DNA of 64,000 nt. Source: Dentipellis sp. KUC8613. Its lineage: Eukaryota > Basidiomycota > Agaricomycetes > Russulales > Hericiaceae. Of this stretch, positions 1 through 10,762 are shown piece after piece (position 1 is the stretch's first letter; every line of letters starts with the position of its first letter). The notes under the pieces are model-generated. The model saw nothing but the letters and a program-made list of their open reading frames with translations, did no database searches and was not told the DNA's origin. The translations under genes were made by a program, and so were the position numbers. The stretch lies in contig NSJX01000001.1 of assembly GCA_002286715.1 (NCBI GenBank), positions 1,409,925-1,473,924 of the forward strand. The letters run 5' to 3'.

Positions 1-152
1 ACTCCCGTATGAGTGTCGTTCTGAAGGAGGGAAAGACACGTCAGGAGCTGCTGGAGAAGGAGCGTGCGCGCAAGCTGGGGAGGATTCGGTCTTCTGGGCT
101 TGTCAGAGAGGACAAGCCGTTGAGGAACCCACCGTCTCAATGGGCGTGGTAG
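1..152 (+). CDS. 3' end of an unidentified gene (partial)
   Basis: An open frame enters from the left edge and ends at TAG 150-152; the first complete codon is at 3-5. The roughly 49 visible residues are highly charged (RQELLEKERARKLGRI) and finish in an aromatic tail, PPSQWAW. An in-frame ATG lies at 9, but I see no reason to take it as the gene start. Charge pattern and codon use look like a real C-terminus rather than chance. I do not recognise the family. The stop lies 167 bp upstream of the OST1 start in the same orientation. Confidence 0.55.
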   Translation, partial: SRMSVVLKEGKTRQELLEKERARKLGRIRSSGLVREDKPLRNPPSQWAW

Positions 153-318
153 TCTACTAGAACATATAATATGTCCGTTATCTGGACAGTTGTTTGGATT
201 GAATTCGACGCGAGAGCGTGAAGAGACGCGTTCCTAAAATAGCGAGTGACCAGGAACAGCCACGGCATAAGACTCTACGCTCACCGCAACCACTGCACCA
301 CCCGTGCAGCTACTCACA

Positions 319-2074
319 ATGACACAGCGCTGGCGTACCATTCCTCTCCTCCTTGTCTCTCTGCTCTCGCCTTCCCTTGTATACGCCGCCCACTCCTTTG
401 AAAACACCGCCGTCGTCCGCACCGTCGAGCTCGGCGGCGCGCTTGTACACGTCACAACTACATACGCCGTCAAGTCATTAGAGAATGGCTCGCAAGACTA
501 CGTCGTGTCGCTGAGCGAGGCTGAAGCGGAGAAGACCAGCTGGATAGAGGCTAAGATTAAAGGCCAGAGCGAGACATTGTCCATCCAGACGCATGTTCTC
601 AACCCGCAGGAGTACGTGTTCCTGGATGAGCGAGGTGTTGGTCCCATTCGCTTACCTGGTTGTGACGCAGCGGCGTCTTCCTCTACAACGTGCAACTACC
701 TAACGCATTGAGTGTAAATGCTACAGTCAATCTCGTGGTGGACACTGTCCAGACGCATGCGACATACCCGTGGCCAAGGGAGGCCGCCCAGAACGAGGAA
801 CAGTCACTCAAGTACGAATCAGACCTGTTCGTTCTGAGCCCTTATAAGACTGCCACCCAGCGCACGAAGATTCGGTGTGTTCAATTGTCTCGTGTCATAC
901 GCTCCAATTGACGAGTAGGACAGCGCTCCGGTCCCGCGTATCATCTCGTTCACGACTCCCGAAGACCTTGGTCCGTTCACCACCGATTCCGTCGCCACGA
1001 AGTCTGGAGCCACGATTACCTATGGTCCGTTCAGCAACATCCCGCCGTCAGCGAACAAGGAGTTCCTCGAGAAGCACCAGAAGCCTGTAGCCGTGCACTA
1101 CCACTACGAATACCCTGTCATAGAGATCACCAAGCTCGTCCGCGCCGCTGAGATCAGCCATTGGGGTGCCAACCTGAACATTGACAACCAGATTGACCTC
1201 CACAATGCTGGCCCTACGTGAGTCTTCATATCCTGACCGCATAGGCAATATGCTGACGGCTTCCCTCACGCTTGTACGAACAGGCTCAAAGGTCACTTCT
1301 CTCGTCTCGAGCACCAGAGCCAGATGTTCTACAACCGCCTTGCGGCCCACGTCCTCCCTGCCTTCAACATGCACTTACCCCCTGGTGTCCACTCCCCTTA
1401 CTTCTACGACCTGAACGGCAACGTGTCGACCTCTCGCTTCCGCTCCGTGCCGTCTGTCCCCAAGGCCGCACAAGCGAACCAGTTCAGCGTTCTTGAGCTT
1501 CGCCCCCGTTACCCTGTCATGGGTGGATGGAACTACAGCTTTACGCTCGGCTGGGACTCTCCGCTGATGGACTCTGCGGCATACGACGCGGCCACTGGAA
1601 AGTACATCGTCGCTGTTCCGGTGCACACTCCCATTGCTGGCTCTGTCGTCGATGATGCAGAGGTCAAGATAATCTTCCCCGAGGGTGCTACGTAAGTAGA
1701 CATTTTCTTCATATGCAGCCCTACGGCGTTGACACAATATGATAGTGATATCGAGGTCTTCCCTCCTTTCCCTCCGCTGTCGGAGTCGCGCTCCACCCAC
1801 ATCACATATCTCGACACAGTGGGCCGGCCGGCGGTGACTTTCAAGTACAAGAACCTGACCGAGAAACACGCAGGGCTCATCTACGTGCGTCCACGTTGCT
1901 CTTTCCTGATTGGGGTGCATATTTCTTACCATTCCGCCGACCACGTAGGCTTCATACAAGGTGCCGTTCTCTGCGCACCTGCAGAAGACAAAAGCAGTCG
2001 CCACGGCGTTCCTCGGCCTGTTCGCGTTGGCATTGTTGACGAAGCGCGTGGATCTTCGTCTCATAAAAGCGTAA
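319..2074 (+). CDS. OST1: Ribophorin I, oligosaccharyltransferase subunit OST1
   Basis: This is the ER subunit of the oligosaccharyltransferase complex that transfers the dolichol-linked glycan to Asn residues. Six exons: 319-611, 671-874, 924-1217, 1284-1691, 1746-1884 and 1949-2074, giving 487 aa. The start is the ATG at 319, which opens a signal peptide (RTIPLLLVSLLSPSLVYA). Ribophorin I landmarks follow in order: FENTAVVRTVELGGALVHV, the ISHWGGNL-like stretch (here ISHWGANLNIDNQIDL), a long lumenal region with LPPGVHSPYFYDLNGNVSTS, RPRYPVMGGWNYSFTLGW, and a C-terminal membrane helix (AFLGLFALALLTKR). The first intron uses the strong donor GTACGT at 612 and restores the frame into GVFLYNVQLPNAL. 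All introns are 49-66 nt. The length is close to other fungal OST1 proteins. Confidence 0.93.
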
Positions 2075-2299
2075 TGTGTGCGATAATGTGATATTTATAT
2101 TGGTGTGATGCTGCTACACTCGCAATGCCACGCAGGCTCTCCCCTACACGCACCTTTGGCCCTATCGCTCAGGTGCAGGCTGACTGTGAAGCTCTAGGTG
2201 CGTGAAGCTATGCAGTGTGGTTATACTGCAATGCGCGGGCGTCGGTCGTCTGCAGAGTCGTTAGGCCCCGCATATACGGCATGCATGCATCTGAAGGGC

Positions 2300-2872
2300 T
2301 TACGGATCAAGATACATATACACCGCTGGCTTGCCCAGCCCGTCCCAGCACTTATAATACAGGCCAAGATTCGTCTTCTCGCCGTGGTCGAAGTGGAGGA
2401 CCGTGCCCCTCCATCTCCAGTGCGTGTTTTTGACGCCCTCGTGCTTGTTTCCTAGCACGAGCCTGTACGGCATGGGGTCGGTCTCCGAGAGCGTCGTGTT
2501 GATCACGTTCACGTGCAATATGTACGACTCGTTCGTGTACTGGTATAGTTGCCCATGGTCCACGAAGAAGAGGGGTGGGTTGGGAGTAGGCTCGATCGTT
2601 GCATTTCCGGGAGTTCCTGGCGTACGGCCGTTATTCCTTGCAATAACGCATGTATGATGTATTTGCTTACCTCTCGGCGAGTCGACAGACAGATAATAAG
2701 GCGTGCCATACTGTAGGCCCAAGGCTTCGAGGTAGCCCGCGCCTGGTACAAGCGAACTGATGGAGTCTCTAGAGGCGAAGTTCTGCCATGTCGGGACGGC
2801 GAGGACCGTCGTGAACGTCACGGTTGCGGCGAGGCTGAAGAGCGCGAGGAGACTGAGGTCGACGCGGGGCAT
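2300..2872 (-). CDS. Small secreted protein of unknown function
   Basis: The start is the ATG at 2872, 52 bp downstream of a TATA box. The N-terminus is a clear signal peptide (LSLLALFSLAATVTFTTVLA), followed by a domain rich in Asn, Tyr and Trp with several N-glycosylation sequons (NAT, NES, NTT). No catalytic motif is recognised. The frame is open throughout, but a good intron sits inside it: donor GTAAGC reading down from 2670, acceptor CCAG ending at 2617, 54 nt. Splicing gives exons 2671-2872 and 2300-2616 and a 172-aa protein; retention would add 18 residues. Other introns in this window have the same size and signals, so I favour splicing. It faces OST1 tail to tail. Confidence 0.7.
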   Translation of the reverse strand: MPRVDLSLLALFSLAATVTFTTVLAVPTWQNFASRDSISSLVPGAGYLEALGLQYGTPYYLSVDSPRGKQIHHTCVIARNNGRTPGTPGNATIEPTPNPPLFFVDHGQLYQYTNESYILHVNVINTTLSETDPMPYRLVLGNKHEGVKNTHWRWRGTVLHFDHGEKTNLGLYYKCWDGLGKPAVYMYLDP

Positions 2873-2923
2873 TGACTACGGGCTAGATGGCATTCAATCG
2901 CCCATGGAGACCGTCGAACAGAC

Positions 2924-2929
2924 TATATA
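2924..2929 (-). promoter_or_regulatory. TATA box of the small secreted protein gene
   Basis: TATATA within CTATATAGT on the minus strand, about 52 bp upstream of the ATG at 2872. The spacing suits a short 5' leader. Confidence 0.55.
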
Positions 2930-3427
2930 GGCGTCAGGCGGTCATGGAGCACGTATGGCCACGACAATTTGCCGACGTGGCAGTTGTCCGTACAAGCCTC
3001 CGAGTCCGAGTCCCGAGGACATTTGGTGCTTATATTGCGAGCTGGTAGGCTGCTGGAGTGAAACCCCGCCGCAAATGCAATGGTAATGGCATGAAATTGG
3101 TACTTCTAGTATCGCAGCCTTCGGTGCGGGATACGAGACATGAACGAGGTAGAGTATGAGTATAGCTGGGATGAGAAGGAAAAACATAGGAAATGCCTCG
3201 GAATCAGATCTGGTCGACGTCATGTCAATTGGCGCCGAATCACCTGTGCCTTCGCACGAAGGGAGAGCGTGACGCAACAATAGAGTATTACAGTTGTCTA
3301 TGAACGTGAAGACTATATCTACTGGGTCCGGAAGTGAATACTATTTACTAGGTCTATGTATGAAGAGTATATTTACGGAATATGCAACGTATGCAGCCTT
3401 TTTTCCTTCGTCATGGTGCCCCATTGA
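2930..3427. other. Intergenic, no supported gene
   Basis: This lies between the promoter of the secreted protein gene and the stop of the 7-TM gene. One minus-strand open frame (2942-3280) contains a hydrophobic run but starts at TTG and matches no family I know. I see no repeat or RNA gene here. Confidence 0.4.
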
Positions 3428-4748
3428 TCATGGATACCTCGAATCCATCTCGCTCTTCGACTGGCGGTCCTGTTGGCTTTCGGTGAGCTGGGTGATATGT
3501 ACCTCGAGTGGCTGCATGGCGTAGTTCCCGCCTCTTTGCCCATTTGGGTAGTTGAGGTTCCCCCGCCCTGACGACTCGCCGCCGCGTGATGTCGAGCCGC
3601 TGGCTTCAGCGATGCCCACGCGGACGATGACCATGTAAAACGCGATGGAGATGATGGGCATGATCTGCGCCGACGTCTGAGGTGAACAAACAGTCTAGAG
3701 AGAAGTAGCAGGAGGCACGTACCATGTCAAGGACGACATATTGCCCGTTAGATTTTGAGACGAAGCAGATGAGTGCAGAGAGGAGGGCGGCGGAATACAG
3801 GATGCCCGCATCGACAATAATGAACACAACGGGCATCAACGAGGACCTGGCAGCTGCAGGGACCTTCCGGGTGACTCTCGAGTTCATCTGACAGATACGA
3901 GCAGCGAGCAGAACTGCATGGTCGTTGAGGATGCAGTATGGCAGCGGTTCGATATTAAGACGTACTTGTGCAAATGAAATTCGTGGACAGAGTCGAGGAG
4001 TAGAACGCGGTGATCCACTGGCTTGTTTGCTTGGCGAAGATACCGGCCGCCGTTTGTTGGGCCTGAGAGCATGCCCAAGTAGCGCCCGCGCCAGTAGCTA
4101 ACGTCAAAAATATTAGAGTGCTATACTCCAGCAATGGGTAACCATCACGCACTAAGAACACCACAAAGCATGATGATTGGGAAAATAATAATACGCACGT
4201 CCTGCCACACCTTATAGCACCGGTAGATCTGCCCCGTCATCAGTCTCTAATGTCAAAGGGTGGTGCATCGAACGGCTTACTACGACAGCATCGCCGGTGG
4301 CAGTTTGAAGCACATAGATACCACTTTTGAACACGAATGTAAAGTCGGATGGGTTGGAAAACCACACGGCCGGGCCTCCAGGCTCGTAGTCACGGTTGTC
4401 TATCAGGCCCTTTATTATTCGCGCCACGTCGTTCATGATGTGCTGCAGTGTACGCAGGAAAGTTCAGCCACTGGGCGGTCTATCATCAACGACGGCACGG
4501 GTGCTCACCATCGTACTTAAGACAAACAAAATGGTCGCGACGGCAACCATAGGACGGTTAATCCTATGCGTCGATCTACGGAATAAGAGAACCCATAGAG
4601 TCACCCCATACATGAATACCGAGAATCCTGAGCCACGGGAGGTGTCAGCAGCGGGCTATAGGGCTGCAGCAATCTGTTACGCACCATAAAGAATGCCCTC
4701 CAAAGTAGTCGAGATGACGCCAGCCTTGTCCAAGAGAAATCCACCCAT
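3428..4748 (-). CDS. Seven-transmembrane protein of unknown function (agaricomycete type)
   Basis: Seven exons read downward: 4685-4748, 4509-4627, 4281-4442, 4153-4228, 3966-4097, 3723-3913 and 3428-3664, joined by six introns of 52-66 nt, giving 326 aa. Seven hydrophobic segments are visible: around LYGFSVFMYGVTLWVLLF, VAVATILFVLSTMHIM, the GIYVLQTATGDAVVIYRCY stretch, IIIFPIIMLCGVL, the AFYSSTLSTNFICTILLAA stretch, VVFIIVDAGILYSAALLSA and IMPIISIAFYMVIVRVGI. A hydrophilic tail of about 65 residues ends at SRYP. The IYRCYKVW sequence after segment 3 and the Arg-containing end of segment 5 are typical of a large family of unannotated agaricomycete 7-TM proteins that resemble GPCRs only in topology. 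The start is the first ATG that opens this frame; no signal peptide precedes it. Function is unknown. Confidence 0.82.
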
Positions 4749-5808
4749 CGTAACGGGCGACTACAGACGATAATGGTGAAGGTGGGAGGTGAAAAGAGCG
4801 GTTTACAGGCGTTGCACTTGTAAGGCACCATAGCTCGACTTTACGACACGGAGGCTGGACTCGGCTCCCATGTAATGCAGCGCATACTGTAGTGGGGCAC
4901 ATGAAATGGCAACGAGAACTCCTGAAGCGTCGCATATCATCCAAAAGTGTCTTCTATGCTGACCTCCCGCTCCTTAACTCCGTTCAAAATCGGACCTACC
5001 TGCCAGTACTAGTGCCGCATCTTCGTCCGTGCTAGCAAGATAATCTAGTTCCTTACCAGTATCTGTAAAGACCGTCGTATAGCTGGTCAGAGCCTATGCT
5101 CATGTTGTCGGGACGAGATAAACCACAGCTTGCTAACTTCTGACTGTCGCGTTCTGCGGCCGTACGCGGGCACTGTAACCGTACGAGTCTCAGGCTCCCC
5201 GATTTCAGTGCTCGCTTGAGCCCGCGAGATGTCAGAGCTGCTGATCAAATGTCTGCGCCGATCGCAAGAGTTACAGATTGGCGGCTTTTGCGCCATCTCA
5301 CAGGGCATGAGGAGGTCCTTGGAAACGTACGCGGCATCTTGCATATGCGTCGAAGCCGCGAAATCTTTGGACAAAGATGCATGAATAACTTGGAGACATA
5401 TTTGTGGGATCCAACGTGCCTCTCTTATTTGAAACTTGAAGGCCCCAAATAGAACATGGAAACGTCTGCTTCCGCAATATGTATATAAACGCGTCACAAG
5501 GGACAGAGAATGAGGGCGCACCAACTTATGCGCACTGTCAGTGACCAACGCGATGCCCACGACACGACAGAACCGCTGCCGAGACTGCGACAATGAATCA
5601 TTGATTTAATTTTGAAGCCTGGAAGCCTGCTACTGTGCGTATTCTTGAAACCGGTTCTCGTTCTCAGTGGTGGTTGAGCCCGACCGGTAGTACCTGGAAG
5701 ATGGGTTTGGTCTGACATTAATGGTCAGGGTAATAAGCAGACGGGCGCTAACACGGCAAGCGCCGGAGATCTCTGGTCTTGACCTTGCTCTGCTCACGTC
5801 CTCCCGGA
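4749..5808. other. Intergenic about 1.06 kb, no supported gene
   Basis: This is the divergent promoter region between the 7-TM gene and the PPR-like gene. A 168-codon minus-strand open frame (5087-5593) starts at TTG and shows no domain or splice support. I see no repeat or RNA gene. Confidence 0.4.
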
Positions 5809-7551
5809 ATGTTTCGCGCGGCCATCTATAATGCTCGTCCTCGTCCATGCGCGCACGAACTCTTTCAAGTCTTCTTCTCATCTCGCGCAAGGCCATCCAT
5901 CCCACAGCCCATCATAGACGATGGTGGTGACTTGTCGTCATACACCCGCCAGGGTCGTAAGCGTAGACAGTCCAAGGCCGCTACGGAACCGACGAGGACG
6001 GTGTCACACCCCCAGTCGGGGGATTTAGAATCTGGGAAACGACTACTGCTGCCTTTCGAGCTTTCTAAACGCATCCTGAAGAAATGCCAACAAAATTCCA
6101 TCGACGCCGCCATCGACTTACTCAAGAACGCACCCAAAGACGCACAGAATGTTAAAGTATGGAATACGATGATCCAGGAATGCCTCAAGGCCGGAAAGTA
6201 TCAACAAGCGTTCTTACTGTTCGTAGACGTGAGTCTCTCTTCTGCTTATTGCGTCCCATGCCGCCTGAAATAGCTGTTCTAGATGAAACGTCGCGGTTTT
6301 GCCCCTACTTTGCGAACATATGCCACGCTGCTATTAGGATACAGCAAGATCACTGACTGGGATGGCTACTCGAAGCAGTTGATGAACGTCACTTTGGTTT
6401 ATGACCAGTTGAAGGAGTACATCGAAGAATCAGGCGACGCGTTGGACGTCGACGCCGCCACCACACTCTTCCCCATCGCCATCTACATTGAAATTCTTGG
6501 CAATGCTGGGCTCCAGGAAAAGGCGTTCGACGTGTTCCACGATTTACCGCAACATGGACGGCTCGCGCCTGACGCCAAAATATACAGCTCCATAATCACC
6601 GCTATAGCGAAGCGTCAGGGTCAACCGGGCGGCGATGTAGTCGCTCAAATGACCTACATCTGGAGACGATTCGCAAGAGCGAAGACAACAGAGCCTCATC
6701 TCGCCCTGGAAACACGAGCAGTGGAGTCTCTTGTGAATGTCTTATCGCAGGACCCATCTCAAAAGACCCTACTTTTGGACGTCCTCCACGAGTGCTTGGG
6801 CCTTTCGAGGCCCGGCGAAGCTCCTTCTGAGGCAGAGATGCCAATCAACCACCATCTACTCACAGCAGTCTTCAAAGCCGCCCAGTCTTTTGAGGATCCC
6901 TCGATCTGCGAGGAATATCTGCAACAATGCCTTCGTGACCCGTATAAACGGGAGCACTTACGCCATTGGCACATCGCATCTGTATTGCGGTCTTTGGAGA
7001 AGAAGGCCGAGAAAGGATCTCAGGTCGAGTCCAAAAAAGCTGTCGCTCTAATGAAGGAAGCCGCGGAACTAGGACCAAAGCAATTCACCTCGACACGAGC
7101 CATGTGGAACCTCGCCCTCGTGGTTTGCTGGAAGTGCAGAGATTGGGCCTCTGCTGCAGAGGTTTCTCAGGTGATGAGCAGGTCGAAGACATCACCCGTA
7201 GCCTCGTCACGCTTGATGGATCCCACTCCAGAGGAATGGGAACACACATTCCGGGCTGCAATGGCTACACGAGAGCCACTAGCTATCCGACATTGCCTAG
7301 GTCTCTTCGACACTTTCAGTTTCGATACTCTTAGGCGTGCGGATATATCTTCCGGGAAAGCTTCCCCCATCACGCGGAGCCTTGCCTCTCTTGTCGTTCG
7401 GGCAGTCCGTTCGGTCATGCCGCCGGCGTCCAGCACCATCGAGGAGGGGGAGGAAATGAAGCGGTGGCAAGCTATGAAGGATATAGGAGAGCACATTCTG
7501 TATCGCGATCGCAAGAGTAGATCTGCGGAAGGCCGGGAGGACACTACGTAG
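5809..7551 (+). CDS. Pentatricopeptide-repeat-like protein, probably mitochondrial
   Basis: Two exons, 5809-6228 and 6283-7551, with a 54-nt intron (GTGAGT..CTAG) give 562 aa. The N-terminus (MFRAAIYNARPRPCAHEL..) is basic and lacks acidic residues for the first 16 positions, as expected for a mitochondrial presequence. A PPR-type helical pair lies at about residues 113-157: VWNTMIQECLKAGKYQQAF, then MKRRGFAPTLRTYATLL across the splice. Further degenerate helical repeats follow (PDAKIYSSIITAIAKRQG, RAMWNLALVVCWKC). Fungal proteins of this kind usually bind mitochondrial RNA or the mitoribosome; that role is inferred from the fold, and the exact orthologue is not recognised. The stop is 293 bp from the convergent aspartic protease stop. 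Confidence 0.78.
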
Positions 7552-7844
7552 GATATACCACATTTTGCGCTATACTGCTTTACTGTACATCTATGAGGAC
7601 TCGAGGTTCACAGAACGCAGGAGAAAGGATAACATCTTCAGTCTGGGTATCAACAAGCGTGAAGACGATCCACCGGCTTCCATAGTCAAGTACATCAAAC
7701 GAGAGGCGAAGAAAGAGTGCTATTCCCATAGACAAAAACAAAACCAAAAAACACATGGTATCAACGACTGTCCGATATCCACTGCCGAGGTGTCGCAAAG
7801 ACGTAGCCAGAAGTCCTAACCTAAAATAATTCCCCATTCCGCCC

Positions 7845-10020
7845 TCATGCAACAGAATTTGGCCGATCGCCCATCACATCCCCCTTCCCTGCCCGCATCT
7901 TCCCCCCTTCGTACGCAAATGCGGGAGAAGGTGGCACAAAAGTGTCCTCCGTAAGCGCCATAGACACTGGCTGGTAGGTGTGTTGAGCCGGCTCTCGCTC
8001 GATGTACGAGTTGCTCGACAAAGGTTCCAAGGGCAAAGGTGTAGACCGTCCCTTGACCCTCCTGCTTCTTGTCATGCCTCCGCGTTTCCGGCACATGTAC
8101 ATGATGCCGACGCCAGCGAGAACGAGGATGACGACAGCATTCAGCGCCATGATGGCTAACATGGCGGGGAAGTACACAGAGACTTTGTGAATGGTGTCGA
8201 CGACATCGTTGGAGAGTGTGACTGTCTGAGAATCGGGTGCAGCCGCACTGGAGTTGGCGGCGGCGTAAGTGATGTTGTTTCGCGCCTGGCTGCCCCGTGC
8301 CGAGGCAAAGTCGGCGGAGGCTTCGTTCGGGTCAATGAGTGAGAGAAGTTTAACGTGCGGGTTGCCGAGGTGACCAGAGGAGTCGAAGTCGCCGAAGTCG
8401 TAAACGGAATACACCGAGCGAAGAACGTTATCGCCAATAATCCAATCGCTAAAGGTAGCACGAGTTTCAGCGTAAGGTCGACAACATGGTCAGGAGCGTT
8501 TACATACAAGTTGCCAGCACCGACACTAGAGGTGTCCTGGGGAACAAATGACCCGACACACGTCCCAGCAGTTGTGAGACTCGCTGGCGACATATCAAGC
8601 GGGTGAATCGGGAAGACTTGTCCACTGTAGTGATCCGATCAGTATGCTTTCGGTCCCATTCAAGATAGATATTATTCACTTGATTTGAAGAGCAATGTCG
8701 ATTTCAACATTGCATGGTAAAGTCCACATCCCGAGGCGAGTATCAAGCAGGGCACCTGGGATGTTGCCGTAGATAGCTTTGCATACTGCTGAGGGTGCAT
8801 ATCTATATCGACGTCAGAAAGATCTTCTCGACCACGAGGGAAGCGACACACGTATATGAAGTACCACTATCAAGAAGAACGACAGCCCTATTTGAAGGCG
8901 CGTTAGGCACTGAGGAATTGACGGATATTACACTTGAGCCCATCAACACCGCATCCAACAGAATAGTCCAGCGATTAGGCGCAGTTTGAGGGAAGGTGGG
9001 TATGGGGGATGAGTTATTGACGGCCGCATAGTCTGGGTCAACCTCGCCAATCAAGAAAGTTCCTTTCACCTCGTCGGAGGGGTCGGACGAGCGTTGTAGG
9101 GAGAAAGCAATGAAGTTCGGTTCACTTGGGTTGTCGTTGAAGAGGTTATAAAGTACACTCCGTCCGGAAGAATCCCCTGTCTTGTTAACAAGAGCGTCGA
9201 TAGTTGATAAGGATGTGAAGCCCAGGCCAAGAATGCCGCTCGTCCCATAGGTAAGTGCCGGATTTTGAGCGGAGGAGCTGTCGAGATATGCTTGCTTGGC
9301 GATTGAAATTCTACTGCGCATCAGCGACGAGGAAGACAAGGAAGCGGCGTTACATACCCAGCAAACTCGGCAGGGATGTATGAGATGTGTCCAGAAGCCC
9401 AACCAATACCATACTGATGGACAGCTCAGGGTTGAGGACCAAGGGATGAGCAACAAGTTTGCTTACAGTTAGATTATATGTCATTGACTGTCGATCACAT
9501 TCAAATAAGTCTCTAAGCCGTGAAGTTTGACGAGAAGCGGGGAGCGCACCGTTTGGTTAGAGTTAGGGAGCGGTGATGTTTGACCTTTGATCCACAAGTC
9601 TGAAGAACCTGTATCAAGCTGTACACGATAGTCTGTCCAGAAGTTGATAAGACCGCATCATCACAGACAAAATCAGCGGACGAACCATTCCCTCCCAGCG
9701 TGATCTAAGCAAGAGAGTCAGTGCAAGTCAGGTGAATAACACTATGACTCACGTTGGCGATGTAAATCATGTCGTTCACTGTGCTTTAGGCGCAGGCCTG
9801 TCAGTTTAGAGCAAAGGCGACCACTTCTGACTAACCTCAAGTCTGAGTCTGTCGGGTTTGACGCAGCGAGGATCCTGTTGCTGGCTCTGGGCAGAATTAG
9901 GTCACTACCGGTACTTGTTTGCGCCAGAGACGGGTTGGGGGTTCTAGTAATAGGGAATTTGAGGGCGAGCGCTGTCGCGCTAAGGCTGCAAAGAGCGAGC
10001 GGGAGAGCATGAAACTTCAT
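7845..10020 (-). CDS. Membrane-anchored pepsin-like aspartic protease (family A1)
   Basis: Ten exons read downward: 9836-10020, 9753-9783, 9686-9704, 9550-9632, 9467-9487, 9358-9413, 8852-9313, 8680-8802, 8508-8624 and 7845-8448, giving 566 aa. The start MKFHALPLALCSLSATALA is a signal peptide. Both catalytic Asp motifs are present: QLDTGSSDLWIKG across exon 4 and VVLLDSGTSYT at the end of exon 7. The pepsin C-lobe continues with WIIGDNVLRSVYSVYDFGD. After the fold comes a Ser/Ala-rich stalk, one membrane helix (MLAIMALNAVVILVLAGVGI), a basic stop-transfer stretch (CRKRGGMTRSRRVK) and a cytoplasmic tail of about 75 residues. It is therefore a surface or vacuolar type I membrane protease, not a freely secreted one. 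Exons 3 and 5 are only 19 and 21 nt. Confidence 0.9.
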
Positions 10021-10762
10021 GGCGAAAGCTGAGGAGCGACAGTTGAAAAAGAGTGTAACGAGCAAAGACTGGAAGAGAAAGGAAAGACAGAGCGGGCCAG
10101 GACTGCTGCTGGAGAGCCAGTGCCAATGGCTACCTAGAACCCGTACACAACTTGGCTCTAGAGACGGGATGATCTTAAAGGACCCGTGAGAACAATCCGT
10201 GTGCGTGAGAATCACAGAGGCTCTGCGGGCGCTGTTTCGCTACGCCCATCCGCACGAAACTGCTATTGCTGGCAAGCAGCATCGCAGAAATCGACCAGAA
10301 ACACCTCGTCAAGAAGTGTCCAACGCGTCCGATTCTCGTGGACACTAGGCGAGCCGAACCTGCGGATGTAGATGGCGGGGAAGGGATGCCGTTGCCGATA
10401 CGACCGGTGCATGTCATGCTACGTCGATCAGTTTAAATTGTGGCTTTCTGTCTAGTACAGTAGGTGCACACTACAGCATCTTGTATACATTGGAATTGCC
10501 GTGGTAATTCCTCCGAGTACTTGAACGAGACAACCCTGCATGCTCAGTTGCCGTAAACTTGGCCTTTTGGAAAGATTGCAGCCTGACAACTTTGCAGGAA
10601 ATTACCCCAGATATTACGTCAGGATAATCATGCGGGGAAGGCTGGGGAAAGTTGTTCCCGGAATGCCGCTAACGCCTTCCGCCGGGCATACTTAAACCAA
10701 CACTGCGTCCCCACCCCTCCTACAACCGCCCACGTCTCTCTAGTATCCTTTCTTACGCAGCC
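10021..10762. other. Divergent promoter region, no gene
   Basis: This 742-bp spacer separates the aspartic protease start (minus) and the transhydrogenase start (plus). The short open frames have no coding character, and I see no strong TATA box or repeat. Confidence 0.45.

Noticed and set aside
1375..2064. 229-codon minus-strand open frame
   Set aside because: It lies antisense to OST1 exons whose protein is certain; an open frame by codon-bias mirroring.
2942..3280. Minus-strand open frame with a hydrophobic run
   Set aside because: Begins at TTG; the hydrophobic run alone does not make a gene and no TATA or family match is seen.
5087..5593. 168-codon minus-strand open frame
   Set aside because: Begins at TTG, no domain, no flanking splice signals consistent with extension.
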